Below are positions 44,553 to 53,698 of a stretch of 64,000 nucleotides of DNA, piece after piece. The DNA is from CAYRWR01 sp964428015. GTDB lineage: Bacteria > Spirochaetota > Brevinematia > Brevinematales > CAYRWR01. The position numbers and the translations under genes are program-made. The notes under the pieces were generated by a model that was not told the origin of the DNA, ran no database searches, and worked only from the letters and a program-made list of their open reading frames with translations. Location of the stretch: NCBI GenBank assembly GCA_964428015.1, contig CAYRWR010000018.1, positions 6,958 to 70,957 on the forward strand. Reading direction: 5' to 3'. Each line of letters opens with the position of its first letter. Position 1 is the stretch's first letter.

Positions 44553-44786
44553 ATGCCGGTATCAACTCTGATAGAACAAAGTGCCGTCATCATGGTAATC
44601 GGACTTTCAGTAGTATTTCTTTTCCTGACTATACTTATCATCACTGTATCCCTCAGTCATAATATCATACATGCCCTGGGGCTGGATAAGCCCGAAACTG
44701 AAGGTGAAGTTGTTGTAAAAGACCGTAATCTTATTGCTGTAATCGGTGCTGCCATTGCCCGGTTTAAAGCTGAAAAAAAACAATAA
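44553..44786 (+). CDS. oadG: Na+-pumping oxaloacetate decarboxylase, gamma subunit
   Basis: The 77-residue protein has one N-terminal membrane helix (SAVIMVIGLSVVFLFLTILI) and a charged cytoplasmic tail, the size and design of OadG, which joins the soluble alpha subunit to the membrane beta subunit. The fold of the tail is not conserved and the call rests on size, helix and the alpha and beta genes directly downstream. The usual His-rich zinc tail seen in Klebsiella is absent. GGGAGG precedes the ATG. Confidence 0.82.
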   Translation: MPVSTLIEQSAVIMVIGLSVVFLFLTILIITVSLSHNIIHALGLDKPETEGEVVVKDRNLIAVIGAAIARFKAEKKQ

Positions 44787-44805
44787 TATAATTCGGAGGA
44801 TATAG

Positions 44806-46566
44806 ATGGCTAAGGTTAAAGTTACCGACCTGGTACTAAGAGATGGGCACCAGTCCCTGTTTGCCACCCGAATGCTGACTTCAGACATGCTGCCTGTGGC
44901 AGATCAACTTAATAAAGCCGGATTCTGGTCTTTGGAAACCTGGGGCGGGGCCACATTCGACTCCTGTATCCGTTTCCTGAACGAAGACCCCTGGGAAAGA
45001 ATCCGTACCTTGAAAAAAGCCATGCCCAATACGCCCATGCAGATGCTGTTAAGAGCTCAAAATCTGTTGGGATACCGTCATTATGCTGATGATGTAGTAG
45101 AAAAATTTGTGGAAAGAGCCGCTGTAAACGGTGTGGACGTTTTCCGAATTTTCGACGCTTTGAATGACCCCCGTAATATCATGACCAGCATCAAAGCAGT
45201 AAAAAAAGCCGGTAAACATGCTCAGGGTACCATTTCCTTTACAGTATCGCCGGTAGATACCGCTGAAAAATATATTGAACTGGCCAAGCAGATGCAGGAA
45301 ATGGGCGCTGATTCTATCTGTATCAAAGATATGGCTTCATTACTTAAACCGTATGAAGCATACGACCTGGTAAAAGGTATGAAAAAAGCGCTGGATATTC
45401 CCATAAACCTGCACAGCCATGCTACTACCGGTATGTCTGTGGCAGCCCTGGTAAAAGGTGTGGAAGCCGGAGCAGATATGATCGACACAGTAATTTCCAG
45501 TATGAGTATGGGTACTTCCCACTCACCCACAGAGACTATGGTGGAAATTTTCAAAGGCACTGCCTATGATACCGGCCTGAATATGAAACTGCTCCTGGAA
45601 ATTTCAGCTCATTTCCGTGAAGTACGTAAAAAATACAAACAATTTGAATCATCCTTTTTGGGTGCTGACACTCGTATTCTGGAAGCGCAGATCCCTGGCG
45701 GTATGTTGTCCAACATGGAAAAACAGCTCAAAGACCAGGGCGCCGGCGACAAGATAGATGCTGTATTGGAAGAAATGGCTGTCGTCAAAAAAGACTTTGG
45801 CTATCCTCCTCTGGTCACCCCCAGCTCCCAGATCGTAGGTACTCAGGCTGTATTTAACGTCCTGTTTGGCCGTTATCAGAACCTGACTGCTGAATCCAAA
45901 GATCTCCTGGTCGGTAAATACGGCAAGACAACCGCACCTGCCAATCCTGAGCTGGTAAAAAGAGCTCTCAAAGAACTGGGTATGGAAAAAGCCATTGACC
46001 ATCGTCCTGCTGATGATATCCCCAATGAATTACCAAAGATAGAAGCTGAACTGAAAGAAAAACTGGGGGTGAAAAAAGTCGACATTGATGATGTACTGAC
46101 TTACGCTCTCTTCCCACAGGTCGCACTGAAATTTTTTGAGACCAGAGCCAATGGACCTGTCAAATTTGAAGCTGCACCGGAAACCCCGGCTGCGGCCAGC
46201 CCCGCTAAATCAGGCAGTGCCGCTAAGTATGTAGTAAATGTGGATGGAAAGGATTATTCCGTTAGTGTTCGTGATGAAGGTACCATGGTAGTGACTGAAT
46301 CTGCCAAATCATCCTCCACTACCCCTGTCTCAGAATCGAAGGTATCTGCTGATACCTATACCGCTTTAGAAGCACCAGTCGCCGGTACTGTACTCAAATT
46401 AGGCAAAGAAAACGGTGATGCAGTAGTCAAAGGTGACATTATTCTAATGGTGGAATCCATGAAGATGGAACTTCCCATTAAAGCGACAGTAGATGGAAAG
46501 ATAAAGTATCTGGTAAAAACTGGTGATCAGATTCAGGCTCACCAGGTCATTGCAGAAATAGGTTAA
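44806..46566 (+). CDS. oadA: Oxaloacetate decarboxylase, alpha (biotin) subunit
   Basis: The 586-residue protein has the carboxyltransferase barrel first: LRDGHQSLFATRM, ETWGGATFDSCIRFL, KDMASLLKPY and LHSHATTGM, with metal-binding His/Asp and the catalytic Lys region. A Pro/Ala-rich linker (AAPETPAAASPAKSG) follows, then a biotinyl domain with VESMKMEL, whose Lys carries biotin. It transfers the C4 carboxyl of oxaloacetate to biotin; methylmalonyl-CoA and glutaconyl-CoA decarboxylases use different alpha subunits. It is cotranscribed with oadG and oadB. Confidence 0.95.
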   Translation: MAKVKVTDLVLRDGHQSLFATRMLTSDMLPVADQLNKAGFWSLETWGGATFDSCIRFLNEDPWERIRTLKKAMPNTPMQMLLRAQNLLGYRHYADDVVEKFVERAAVNGVDVFRIFDALNDPRNIMTSIKAVKKAGKHAQGTISFTVSPVDTAEKYIELAKQMQEMGADSICIKDMASLLKPYEAYDLVKGMKKALDIPINLHSHATTGMSVAALVKGVEAGADMIDTVISSMSMGTSHSPTETMVEIFKGTAYDTGLNMKLLLEISAHFREVRKKYKQFESSFLGADTRILEAQIPGGMLSNMEKQLKDQGAGDKIDAVLEEMAVVKKDFGYPPLVTPSSQIVGTQAVFNVLFGRYQNLTAESKDLLVGKYGKTTAPANPELVKRALKELGMEKAIDHRPADDIPNELPKIEAELKEKLGVKKVDIDDVLTYALFPQVALKFFETRANGPVKFEAAPETPAAASPAKSGSAAKYVVNVDGKDYSVSVRDEGTMVVTESAKSSSTTPVSESKVSADTYTALEAPVAGTVLKLGKENGDAVVKGDIILMVESMKMELPIKATVDGKIKYLVKTGDQIQAHQVIAEIG

Positions 46567-46579
46567 CAGGGAGAACCGG

Positions 46580-48109
46580 ATGAAAATCAAGCCTCTCCTG
46601 TCCAATCTGTCACGAGCTGCAATTGCTGTACTGTTATTGGGTATATTGGGCTTCTTTACTGCACAGAGCCGGGGTATGTTTGCATCAACCAACACCAATA
46701 AAAACATAGTGCCAAATGTAACCCTTGTCACCAATGCTACAGCTGTCAAAAAAGAAGAAAAAACCATTGTATCCAATGGAAACCTGATGAATTTCTCCGT
46801 GCCGCGCCTGATACAAAGTATTTCCAAAAGTTCCGGTATTTTTGCATTCTTTACAGAAAAAGAAGAAGTGATTACTATCCGGGATGCAGTACATGGAGAA
46901 GACCAGAAAAAGGTACTTTTAGAGACTAAAATCATTGCTGATAATAAAATTGATTTTACTACAGACGATAACATGCACTACCAGATGTCCCTCGAAGAAT
47001 ACAACAAGAGTGTAGCCCGGGCTTTCGGCTGGCAAAAATTCATTATGATCATCATCGGTTTTGTATTACTGTTTCTGGGTATTGCCAAAGGTTTCGAGCC
47101 ACTTCTTCTGGTACCCATTGCTTTTGGAACAATCTGGGTCAATATTCCCATCGCGGGTTTGGGTGATTCTCATGGTTTCCTGCGTATTATTTTTGAATCA
47201 GGCATTAAGAATGAGCTTTTCCCTCTGATTATCTTCATGGGTGTAGGTGCAATGACGGACTTCGGACCACTGATTGCCAATCCCAAGACTGCGCTTCTGG
47301 GAGCAGCTGCTCAGTTTGGAATATTCGGTACTCTGGTGGGCGCTATAGCCCTGAATCTGATCCCTGGTATCAATTTCAGCATGATGGAAGCCTGCGCGAT
47401 TTCCATTATTGGCGGAGCTGACGGCCCTACTTCTATCTATGTGGCTTCCAAGCTGGCACCCAATCTCATGGGCAGTATTGCTGTGGCAGCCTATTCCTAT
47501 ATGGCATTGGTGCCATTGATACAGCCGCCTATTATGAAATTCCTGACGACCAAAAAAGAACGTCTCATACATATGAAGCAGCTGAGACCGGTATCCAAAA
47601 TAGAAAAAATAATATTCCCTCTTATTGTATTAAGCTTGTCTGCCCTGCTTTTGCCGGCTGCTGTACCCCTCATGGGTGCCCTGACCTTCGGAAACCTGGC
47701 CAAAGAAAGCGGTGTAGTGGAGAGATTATCCAAGACTATGGCCAATGAACTTATCAATATAGTTACCATCTTCTTAGGTCTGGGTGTTGGAATGCAGATG
47801 GCTGCCTTTAAATTTATGCAGCCTGCCTCACTGGGAATTCTTTTCCTGGGTCTGATCGCTTTTTCCTTCGGGACAGGTGCCGGAGTGCTATTTGGCAAAA
47901 TAATGAATTTCTTTTCCAAAGAACCGATCAACCCCCTCATTGGTGCAGCCGGCGTATCTGCTGTGCCTATGGCGGCTCGTGTGGTTAATAAAGTCGGTAT
48001 GGACGAAGACCCGGGTAATTTCCTGCTCATGCATGCCATGGGTCCTAATGTAGCAGGCGTTATCGGATCGGCTATTGCGGCCGGTGTGATGATAGCCCTT
48101 TTTATGTAA
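46580..48109 (+). CDS. oadB: Oxaloacetate decarboxylase, beta subunit (Na+ pump)
   Basis: The beta subunit decarboxylates carboxybiotin and exports Na+. The core (about residues 150-509) carries the family blocks FEPLLLVPIAFG, FMGVGAMTDFGPL, GGADGPTSIYVASKLAP and NPLIGAAGVSAVPMAARV, with the Asp of GGADGPTS that participates in Na+ transport. The chain is about 75 residues longer than the classical subunit: residues 1-150 hold an extra N-terminal membrane helix and a predicted extracytoplasmic segment rich in Lys/Glu/Thr. Membrane topology otherwise looks normal. Confidence 0.93.
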   Translation: MKIKPLLSNLSRAAIAVLLLGILGFFTAQSRGMFASTNTNKNIVPNVTLVTNATAVKKEEKTIVSNGNLMNFSVPRLIQSISKSSGIFAFFTEKEEVITIRDAVHGEDQKKVLLETKIIADNKIDFTTDDNMHYQMSLEEYNKSVARAFGWQKFIMIIIGFVLLFLGIAKGFEPLLLVPIAFGTIWVNIPIAGLGDSHGFLRIIFESGIKNELFPLIIFMGVGAMTDFGPLIANPKTALLGAAAQFGIFGTLVGAIALNLIPGINFSMMEACAISIIGGADGPTSIYVASKLAPNLMGSIAVAAYSYMALVPLIQPPIMKFLTTKKERLIHMKQLRPVSKIEKIIFPLIVLSLSALLLPAAVPLMGALTFGNLAKESGVVERLSKTMANELINIVTIFLGLGVGMQMAAFKFMQPASLGILFLGLIAFSFGTGAGVLFGKIMNFFSKEPINPLIGAAGVSAVPMAARVVNKVGMDEDPGNFLLMHAMGPNVAGVIGSAIAAGVMIALFM

Positions 48110-48138
48110 AAAAATAACAATATTCTCAGGAGGAATAC

Positions 48139-49956
48139 ATGGGAAAAAATACCCCTACTACCAAGAACAAGAAACTCCTGGACTGGGTGAAGGAAGTCGA
48201 AACCCTGACCCAGCCGGACTCTGTATACTGGTGCGACGGTTCACAGGCTGAATATGATGAAATGATCAAGATTACAGTAGACAGCGGCTTAGCCACTCCT
48301 CTGAAAAAACCTGGCTGTGTACTTTTCCGCTCTGACCCCTCTGATGTCGCCCGTGTGGAAAACCGTACCTATATCGCTTCCAAGACTCAGGAAGCAGCTG
48401 GTCCTACCAATAACTGGATTGACCCTGCTGAACTGAAAAAGACCATGAAAAATCTGTACAAGGGCTGTATGAAGGGACGTGTCATGTATGTGATACCTTT
48501 CTCCATGGGACCTGTGGGATCTGATATCGCCAAAATCGGTATTGAGATCACCGACTCCGCTTACGTGGTTGCCAACATGCACATCATGACCCGCGTGGGA
48601 TCAAAAGTAATGGATGTCCTGGGTGAAAAAGGAGAATTTATTCCTTGTCTGCATTCTGTGGGTAAACCTCTTAAACCCGGTGAAAAAGACAACGGTGTAT
48701 GGCCCTGTGCTCCCCTGGAAGATAAATATATCTCCCACTTCCCTGAAACCCGGGAAATCTGGAGCTACGGCTCAGGTTACGGCGGCAACGCTCTGCTGGG
48801 TAAAAAATGTCTGGCCCTGCGTATTGCCAGTGCGGTAGCCCGTGATGAAGGGTGGCTGGCCGAACACATGCTGGTCCTTAAAATCACTAACCCCAAAGGT
48901 GTGAAAAAATATGTCGCAGCTGCTTTCCCTTCTGCCTGTGGAAAGACCAACCTGGCCATGCTTATCCCTACCATCCCTGGCTGGAAAGTAGAAACCATCG
49001 GTGATGACATCGCATGGATGAAATATGGTTCAGACGGCAGACTTTATGCCATCAATCCAGAAGCCGGTTTCTTTGGTGTAGCACCCGGTACATCTATGGA
49101 TTCCAACCCCAATGCCATGCATTCTATAGCAAAGAACACTATCTTTACCAATGTAGCACTGACTGAAGACAAAGATGTGTGGTGGGAAGGCATCGGATAT
49201 GATGCTCCTGGTAAACTCATAGACTGGACAGGAAAAGATTGGGTTCAGGACAAAGGAAACAAAGAGCAAAAGCCTGCTGCTCACCCCAATGCACGTTTCA
49301 CAGCACCTGCTTCCCAGTGTCCTGCTATCGCTCCTGAATGGGAAGATCCCAAAGGTGTGCCCATTGATGCCATCCTGTTTGGCGGTAGACGCCCCAGCAC
49401 GATTCCTCTGGTACATCAGGCCAAGAGCTGGAATCACGGGGTCTTCATGGGGTCTATAGTAGGTTCAGAAATCACAGCTGCAGCCCTTGACCTGAAAGCT
49501 GGTACTGTCCGCCGTGATCCCTTTGCTATGCTGCCTTTCTGCGGATATAATATGGGTGATTATTTTGCTCACTGGATCAAAATTGGTAAAAAGTCCACTG
49601 AAGAAAAGCTGCCTAAGATCTTCTTTGTAAACTGGTTCAGAAAAACCAAAGAAGGTAAATGGCTGTGGCCCGGATATGGTGAAAACAGCCGTGTCCTGAA
49701 ATGGATCTTCGAGCGTACCAATGGCGAAGGTAAAACTGTAGAAACTGTTATCGGATATATGCCTGCTGTAGACGGTATTGACCGTCCTGAAGGAGTATCA
49801 GAAGCAGATATGAAAGAACTACTCTCTGTGGATGTAGAAGGCTGGAAGAAAGAACTGGACGACGTGAAAGCCAATCACTATCCTAAATTTGGTGACAAAC
49901 TGCCCAAAGAACTGATGTCTGAACTGAAAGGACTGGAAGAAAGACTATCCAAATAA
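48139..49956 (+). CDS. pckG: Phosphoenolpyruvate carboxykinase (GTP)
   Basis: This enzyme interconverts oxaloacetate + GTP with PEP + CO2 + GDP. The 605-residue length and motifs are of the GTP class: AAFPSACGKTNLAM (P-loop-like kinase-1a), GDDIAWM (kinase-2), GAPGTS-like GVAPGTSMDSNP, and FGGRRPSTIPLV. An AGGAGG site precedes the ATG. It is the last gene of the oad operon, 29 bases after oadB, and followed by a terminator. In this setting it probably runs toward oxaloacetate, feeding OadA and producing GTP. Confidence 0.96.
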   Translation: MGKNTPTTKNKKLLDWVKEVETLTQPDSVYWCDGSQAEYDEMIKITVDSGLATPLKKPGCVLFRSDPSDVARVENRTYIASKTQEAAGPTNNWIDPAELKKTMKNLYKGCMKGRVMYVIPFSMGPVGSDIAKIGIEITDSAYVVANMHIMTRVGSKVMDVLGEKGEFIPCLHSVGKPLKPGEKDNGVWPCAPLEDKYISHFPETREIWSYGSGYGGNALLGKKCLALRIASAVARDEGWLAEHMLVLKITNPKGVKKYVAAAFPSACGKTNLAMLIPTIPGWKVETIGDDIAWMKYGSDGRLYAINPEAGFFGVAPGTSMDSNPNAMHSIAKNTIFTNVALTEDKDVWWEGIGYDAPGKLIDWTGKDWVQDKGNKEQKPAAHPNARFTAPASQCPAIAPEWEDPKGVPIDAILFGGRRPSTIPLVHQAKSWNHGVFMGSIVGSEITAAALDLKAGTVRRDPFAMLPFCGYNMGDYFAHWIKIGKKSTEEKLPKIFFVNWFRKTKEGKWLWPGYGENSRVLKWIFERTNGEGKTVETVIGYMPAVDGIDRPEGVSEADMKELLSVDVEGWKKELDDVKANHYPKFGDKLPKELMSELKGLEERLSK

Positions 49957-49973
49957 GAGATTCTAAAAACAAA

Positions 49974-50004
49974 AACACCGGGCTGTATAGCCCGGTGTTT
50001 TTTT
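49974..50004 (+). terminator. Terminator of the oad-pck operon
   Basis: A perfect ten-pair stem (49974-49983 with 49990-49999, loop TGTATA) followed by a run of seven T. The A run on the other side makes it usable for the convergent gene ending at 50013. Confidence 0.9.
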
Positions 50005-50012
50005 ATGAAAAT

Positions 50013-50447
50013 TTAAATATTTAAATAGGAAGAATGAATAGGCTGAGGTATGCTGTTACGGATGATAAAACCGCCTGTCTCAAATTCTCCTATCATGACT
50101 TTTCCTAATTTAGCGGTAATCTGTTCATGCAGTCCCTGGAGATCAAGTCCCCAAATCTCCAGCTCTGACCAGGGTAGAGAGTATTCATCATCCAACATAT
50201 CCAAAGCCTGTAGAAAATCTGAAGCCTTGTCACTGTTACTTTTTGGGTCAATGAGACTGAGACCTGTATCCAGACCGACTAAATAATTATCATCTTCCCA
50301 TATATGATTGGCTATTCTGCGGTTAAACGAAGTATCCAGGAGCCAGACGGACATGTGATTTACTCGCTCAGACAGATCTTTGGTGCAGCAATCTTCCAGA
50401 ATTATTAAGATTTTGATTGCCTTCATATAAATAGCATACACCAGCAT
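50013..50447 (-). CDS. Hypothetical protein, last gene of the aroB operon
   Basis: The 144-residue protein has no signal peptide and no family I know. It has an acidic, Trp/Leu-rich middle (SELEIWGLDLQGLHEQITAKLGK) and LIDPKSNSDKASDFLQAL. The start is uncertain: neither the ATG at 50447 nor the one at 50426 has a clear ribosome-binding site. It lies 32 bases after the preceding hypothetical gene on the same strand and may be co-transcribed. The two proteins share a similar acidic character but no alignable motif that I can see. Confidence 0.5.
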   Translation of the reverse strand: MLVYAIYMKAIKILIILEDCCTKDLSERVNHMSVWLLDTSFNRRIANHIWEDDNYLVGLDTGLSLIDPKSNSDKASDFLQALDMLDDEYSLPWSELEIWGLDLQGLHEQITAKLGKVMIGEFETGGFIIRNSIPQPIHSSYLNI

Positions 50448-50479
50448 ATGATTATTTCAAGTATGACACCTAAATATAT

Positions 50480-51001
50480 TCACTCATTTTTATAAATAAA
50501 CCAGAGCTGGTTTTTATCCTGATCAGGTGTAATTTCGAGGTTTTCCATAATACCAATAGGTTCAACCCCCAATGCTGACTGTGCTTCAATAATTATTTCT
50601 TCAATGGGTAAACCTTCCAGAAATAATTCATAAGCAATTTCAGGAGCATATATACTTTCGGGCACAAAAAGAACCTTATGGGGATTTAATTCCTTTACAA
50701 ACTGCTCGATTTCCTGATGTACAGATATTCTGTAATTTTTAGAAACGGAGAATCTATCCCAATCCCACTTTTCTAGATTCAGTACACAACAATAATCCAT
50801 AAAAGCGATTCGCAGAGTATCGTTGCCGCAAAGGATTTCAATCTTACCGTCTTCATCTATGTCTCCCAGTGACCATTTAATTCCCTCTTTAGTAAAATCC
50901 AGCAGATCAGGAAATGCAGACTCGTTCCACTTTTTGAGGAGAGTAACCAGATTATAAAGTGGAATTTTATGATCCAGGATAATATAAATTCCAGCTGACA
51001 C
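50480..51001 (-). CDS. Hypothetical protein
   Basis: The 173-residue protein starts at a GTG (50999-51001) with an AGGAG site nine bases upstream. It is soluble, with a GDIDEDGKIEILCGNDTLRI segment that resembles an FG-GAP/calcium-loop-like 'DxDxDG' turn and a VLFVPESIYAPEIAYELFLEG stretch that looks like a strand-helix unit. I assign no family. It begins 42 bases after the amidohydrolase stop in the same direction. Confidence 0.6.
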   Translation of the reverse strand: MSAGIYIILDHKIPLYNLVTLLKKWNESAFPDLLDFTKEGIKWSLGDIDEDGKIEILCGNDTLRIAFMDYCCVLNLEKWDWDRFSVSKNYRISVHQEIEQFVKELNPHKVLFVPESIYAPEIAYELFLEGLPIEEIIIEAQSALGVEPIGIMENLEITPDQDKNQLWFIYKNE

Positions 51002-51043
51002 TATTTGCTCCTAAGATGTGCTATAGTTTTTTTAGCTCTCAGT

Positions 51044-51859
51044 TCAACGGGGTACCAATTCCAGATTGAGGAGACGTTTGGCATTATCAAAGAAAATCAT
51101 GTTTTCAGTTATGGCACCCAGATCCAGAGATTTAATTTTCTCAACTATTACACCGGGATGCTGCCAGGGATAATCACTGCCAAACAAAATTTTATAAGGC
51201 CCATGACCAAAAATAATTTCTTTCATCTGCCAGTCTTCCATTTCATGGCAATAAGCGGTATCCAGATAGACTTCATGCAGTCCCATGACATATTTTGCAA
51301 CATCTTCCCACATCCTATACCCTCCCATATGTGCCAGTACAACTTTGAGCTCACTGGAAAACATGCCTACCTGGCCTAGTCTCTGCGGAGTGGCGTGAAC
51401 CGTTTTAAATGGGAGGTCTTTACCGGCGTGCAGGAGTAGAATCATTTTATTTTTTAAACAAGCTTCGTAGATAAAAAACATGTCCGGGTCATCCGGATAA
51501 AAACTCTGGTACTCAGGATGCATTTTGATACCGCGCACACCATGTCCGGCTAAAAATGCGATTTCTTCTTCTACATCCCCGACTTCGCGAAACATGGGGT
51601 GCATGGCTCCAAAACATAAAACCTGCGAATTTTTTCGATTGTGTTCTATCATGGCACGATTGATTTTTTTTACCTGATCGGCATCGGTAGCTACCGGCAG
51701 ATTAACGGCATAGTCAATATGATATTTATCCATCATGTTTTCAATAGACTCAAGCCTGCCATTGCCTATAGCTTTAACCTGGGCAGCTTTTTCTATACCT
51801 TCAATGGTGTACTCAGCAATGTTGTCCGGAAAAAAATGCAGATGGAAATCAATCAGCAT
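51044..51859 (-). CDS. Amidohydrolase-2-type metal-dependent hydrolase
   Basis: The 271-residue TIM-barrel enzyme begins MLIDFHLHFFP with the metal-binding HxH. Other ligands are expected in GIKMHPEYQ (His), LLLHAGKD (His), LAHMGG (His) and LFGSDYPW (Asp). Such proteins hydrolyse or decarboxylate small cyclic or aromatic substrates; the substrate cannot be read. It follows the VWA lipoprotein gene by 21 bases. No pathway enzymes are around it. Confidence 0.85.
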   Translation of the reverse strand: MLIDFHLHFFPDNIAEYTIEGIEKAAQVKAIGNGRLESIENMMDKYHIDYAVNLPVATDADQVKKINRAMIEHNRKNSQVLCFGAMHPMFREVGDVEEEIAFLAGHGVRGIKMHPEYQSFYPDDPDMFFIYEACLKNKMILLLHAGKDLPFKTVHATPQRLGQVGMFSSELKVVLAHMGGYRMWEDVAKYVMGLHEVYLDTAYCHEMEDWQMKEIIFGHGPYKILFGSDYPWQHPGVIVEKIKSLDLGAITENMIFFDNAKRLLNLELVPR

Positions 51860-51880
51860 ACGTTACTGTAATTTGCTCCT

Positions 51881-53689
51881 TTATATCTTTACCATCGCAG
51901 CTGCTAATACCTCAGAACTTTGTATATCGATCAGCCGTATCATAAGTACACTGGTACCGCCCACAAAATATAGTTTCCCGGCAAGTAAAGTGTCTGCCTG
52001 TGTCAGTTGTTTGATTTCACTGGTAATAGTGACACCCGCCATATTCAGCTGTAACTCCTTCATTATGGCTTCCAGATTTTTTCTGTCAACTACTTTTAAG
52101 AATTTACCCTGAAGAATTATTTCTTCGCTCAAGGTTGCAATGTGTTCGCTTAACCCTTTCAGACTTTCCGTTTCAGGTGTGGGAGGCAGTATCATTACCG
52201 TACTGACTCCCTGTTTATCAGCGGCGATTTGCTTTTTGATCTGCTGTAGGGCGTTATCTACTCTTCTGTACACCAGGTCTTTGCTGTCTGTGAAAGTATA
52301 ATCTTTCTGGATTACGGCAATCACTTTATTGTCAGCCTGGGTATATATTTCCCTTTTGACATTATCTACCACGATGTCGTCCAGACTGCGTGATTCATAA
52401 TTACTGCCGGTATGATGGCTGACTTTCCCTTTATCTTCTTTCGTGGCCTCGCCTTCACTTTCCCCGGTCTCACCATAGGTAAGGAAGATAAATCTGCCTT
52501 TGGTAGCCTGGCTCAGCATACGCAGATGGCCTTCTCCGGTGACATCCAGACCGCTGGCTCCAATGGTAAAGACCTTGATACGTTCACGTGCACAATCCTG
52601 TATGACCTTTACCATCCGCTTGGTTTCTCCATAGCGTGCGGGGGCATCCGTGACCACAAAAGCCAGACGGATAGAATTTTTCTTCCAGTTCAGTTTAGTG
52701 GTCTGCTCCATTCCTGACCATAGATCTTCGGGAAAATCACCCCCTCCACCCGCTGTCACTGTGAACAGAAAATTTTGAAATTTCTCCAGATCTTCAGTAA
52801 GTTTAAAAACCTGGGTAAGATATTTATCTCCCTGATCTTTGTAAAGAACCATGCCAAAACGAAGGTTAATATTGGAAACAGGCAGCTTCATAATACGGGA
52901 ATAAATAGACACCAGAGTATCCTGCAGCATGGAGATCTCGTCGCCCATACTGCCGGTGGTATCCATCACAAAAACAATATCCAGGTCTATCTGGTCCCAG
53001 CCAGTTCTCTGAGTAGGTAGTTTCACTTCAATCCGGTCATATAGTCCGGCATTAATACTGATATTGGTGCTTATCCCCTGGTACTTGATAGTTATCTGGG
53101 AATCTTCCTGCTGCTGACTCTGCGGATCAACAGAGTCAATATATAAAATACCCTCTCCATCCTGATAAGTGAGTATCTTCTGAGTTTCATATTTTAATTC
53201 AGCATTCCAAAGCGGCAGATCATTCTGATCAACCACAGCTACAATAACTCTGCGGGAAAACTGTTTAATTAAATCTACCTGCTCTGCTTCTGATGGATAT
53301 TTTGTGGTTAAAAAATCCATGTAATACTGAAATTCTTCATTGTCATCATGTTCACCCGCCTGCGGAATATTGAGCTTGTGTTCAACAGTATTTTTAGAAT
53401 CTGTGATTTTACCTGTGTCTTTTTTTATATCTGAGATAGTACTTTCTACATCAGGGGTGATCCTGTCATCAGCTATATCCATATCTTTTTTGTTTTTATC
53501 CATAATGAGATAATCTTCAGTAGCATCTTCTGAAATTATTTTATCTTTTTTCTTACTTTCTGAATCCACAGTTTTAGTTGAAATTACTGTGTCGGACGGT
53601 TTGGGGGATACTTTTACCGAAGCGGCACAAGCAGAAATAAAAAACAAGAATATCACCCAGACACCGATTCTCCAAAGACGATTTTTCAT
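51881..53689 (-). CDS. VWA-domain lipoprotein with CsgG-like C-terminus
   Basis: The 602-residue product has a lipobox ISACAAS (Cys about residue 21), then a long acidic/Lys-rich linker (about 30-130). A small beta domain lies at about 135-240, and a von Willebrand A domain at about 240-420 with MIDAS motif DTTGSMGDE, a Thr/Ser variant of DxSxS, and TDAPARYGET. The C-terminal 130 residues (IATLSEEIILQGKFLKVVD, ADTLLAGKLYF) resemble CsgG/FlgO-type outer-membrane-associated domains. It probably binds a partner protein in a metal-dependent way on the periplasmic side. It starts nine bases after aroB ends. Confidence 0.82.
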   Translation of the reverse strand: MKNRLWRIGVWVIFLFFISACAASVKVSPKPSDTVISTKTVDSESKKKDKIISEDATEDYLIMDKNKKDMDIADDRITPDVESTISDIKKDTGKITDSKNTVEHKLNIPQAGEHDDNEEFQYYMDFLTTKYPSEAEQVDLIKQFSRRVIVAVVDQNDLPLWNAELKYETQKILTYQDGEGILYIDSVDPQSQQQEDSQITIKYQGISTNISINAGLYDRIEVKLPTQRTGWDQIDLDIVFVMDTTGSMGDEISMLQDTLVSIYSRIMKLPVSNINLRFGMVLYKDQGDKYLTQVFKLTEDLEKFQNFLFTVTAGGGGDFPEDLWSGMEQTTKLNWKKNSIRLAFVVTDAPARYGETKRMVKVIQDCARERIKVFTIGASGLDVTGEGHLRMLSQATKGRFIFLTYGETGESEGEATKEDKGKVSHHTGSNYESRSLDDIVVDNVKREIYTQADNKVIAVIQKDYTFTDSKDLVYRRVDNALQQIKKQIAADKQGVSTVMILPPTPETESLKGLSEHIATLSEEIILQGKFLKVVDRKNLEAIMKELQLNMAGVTITSEIKQLTQADTLLAGKLYFVGGTSVLMIRLIDIQSSEVLAAAMVKI

Positions 53690-53698
53690 TATGACCTC

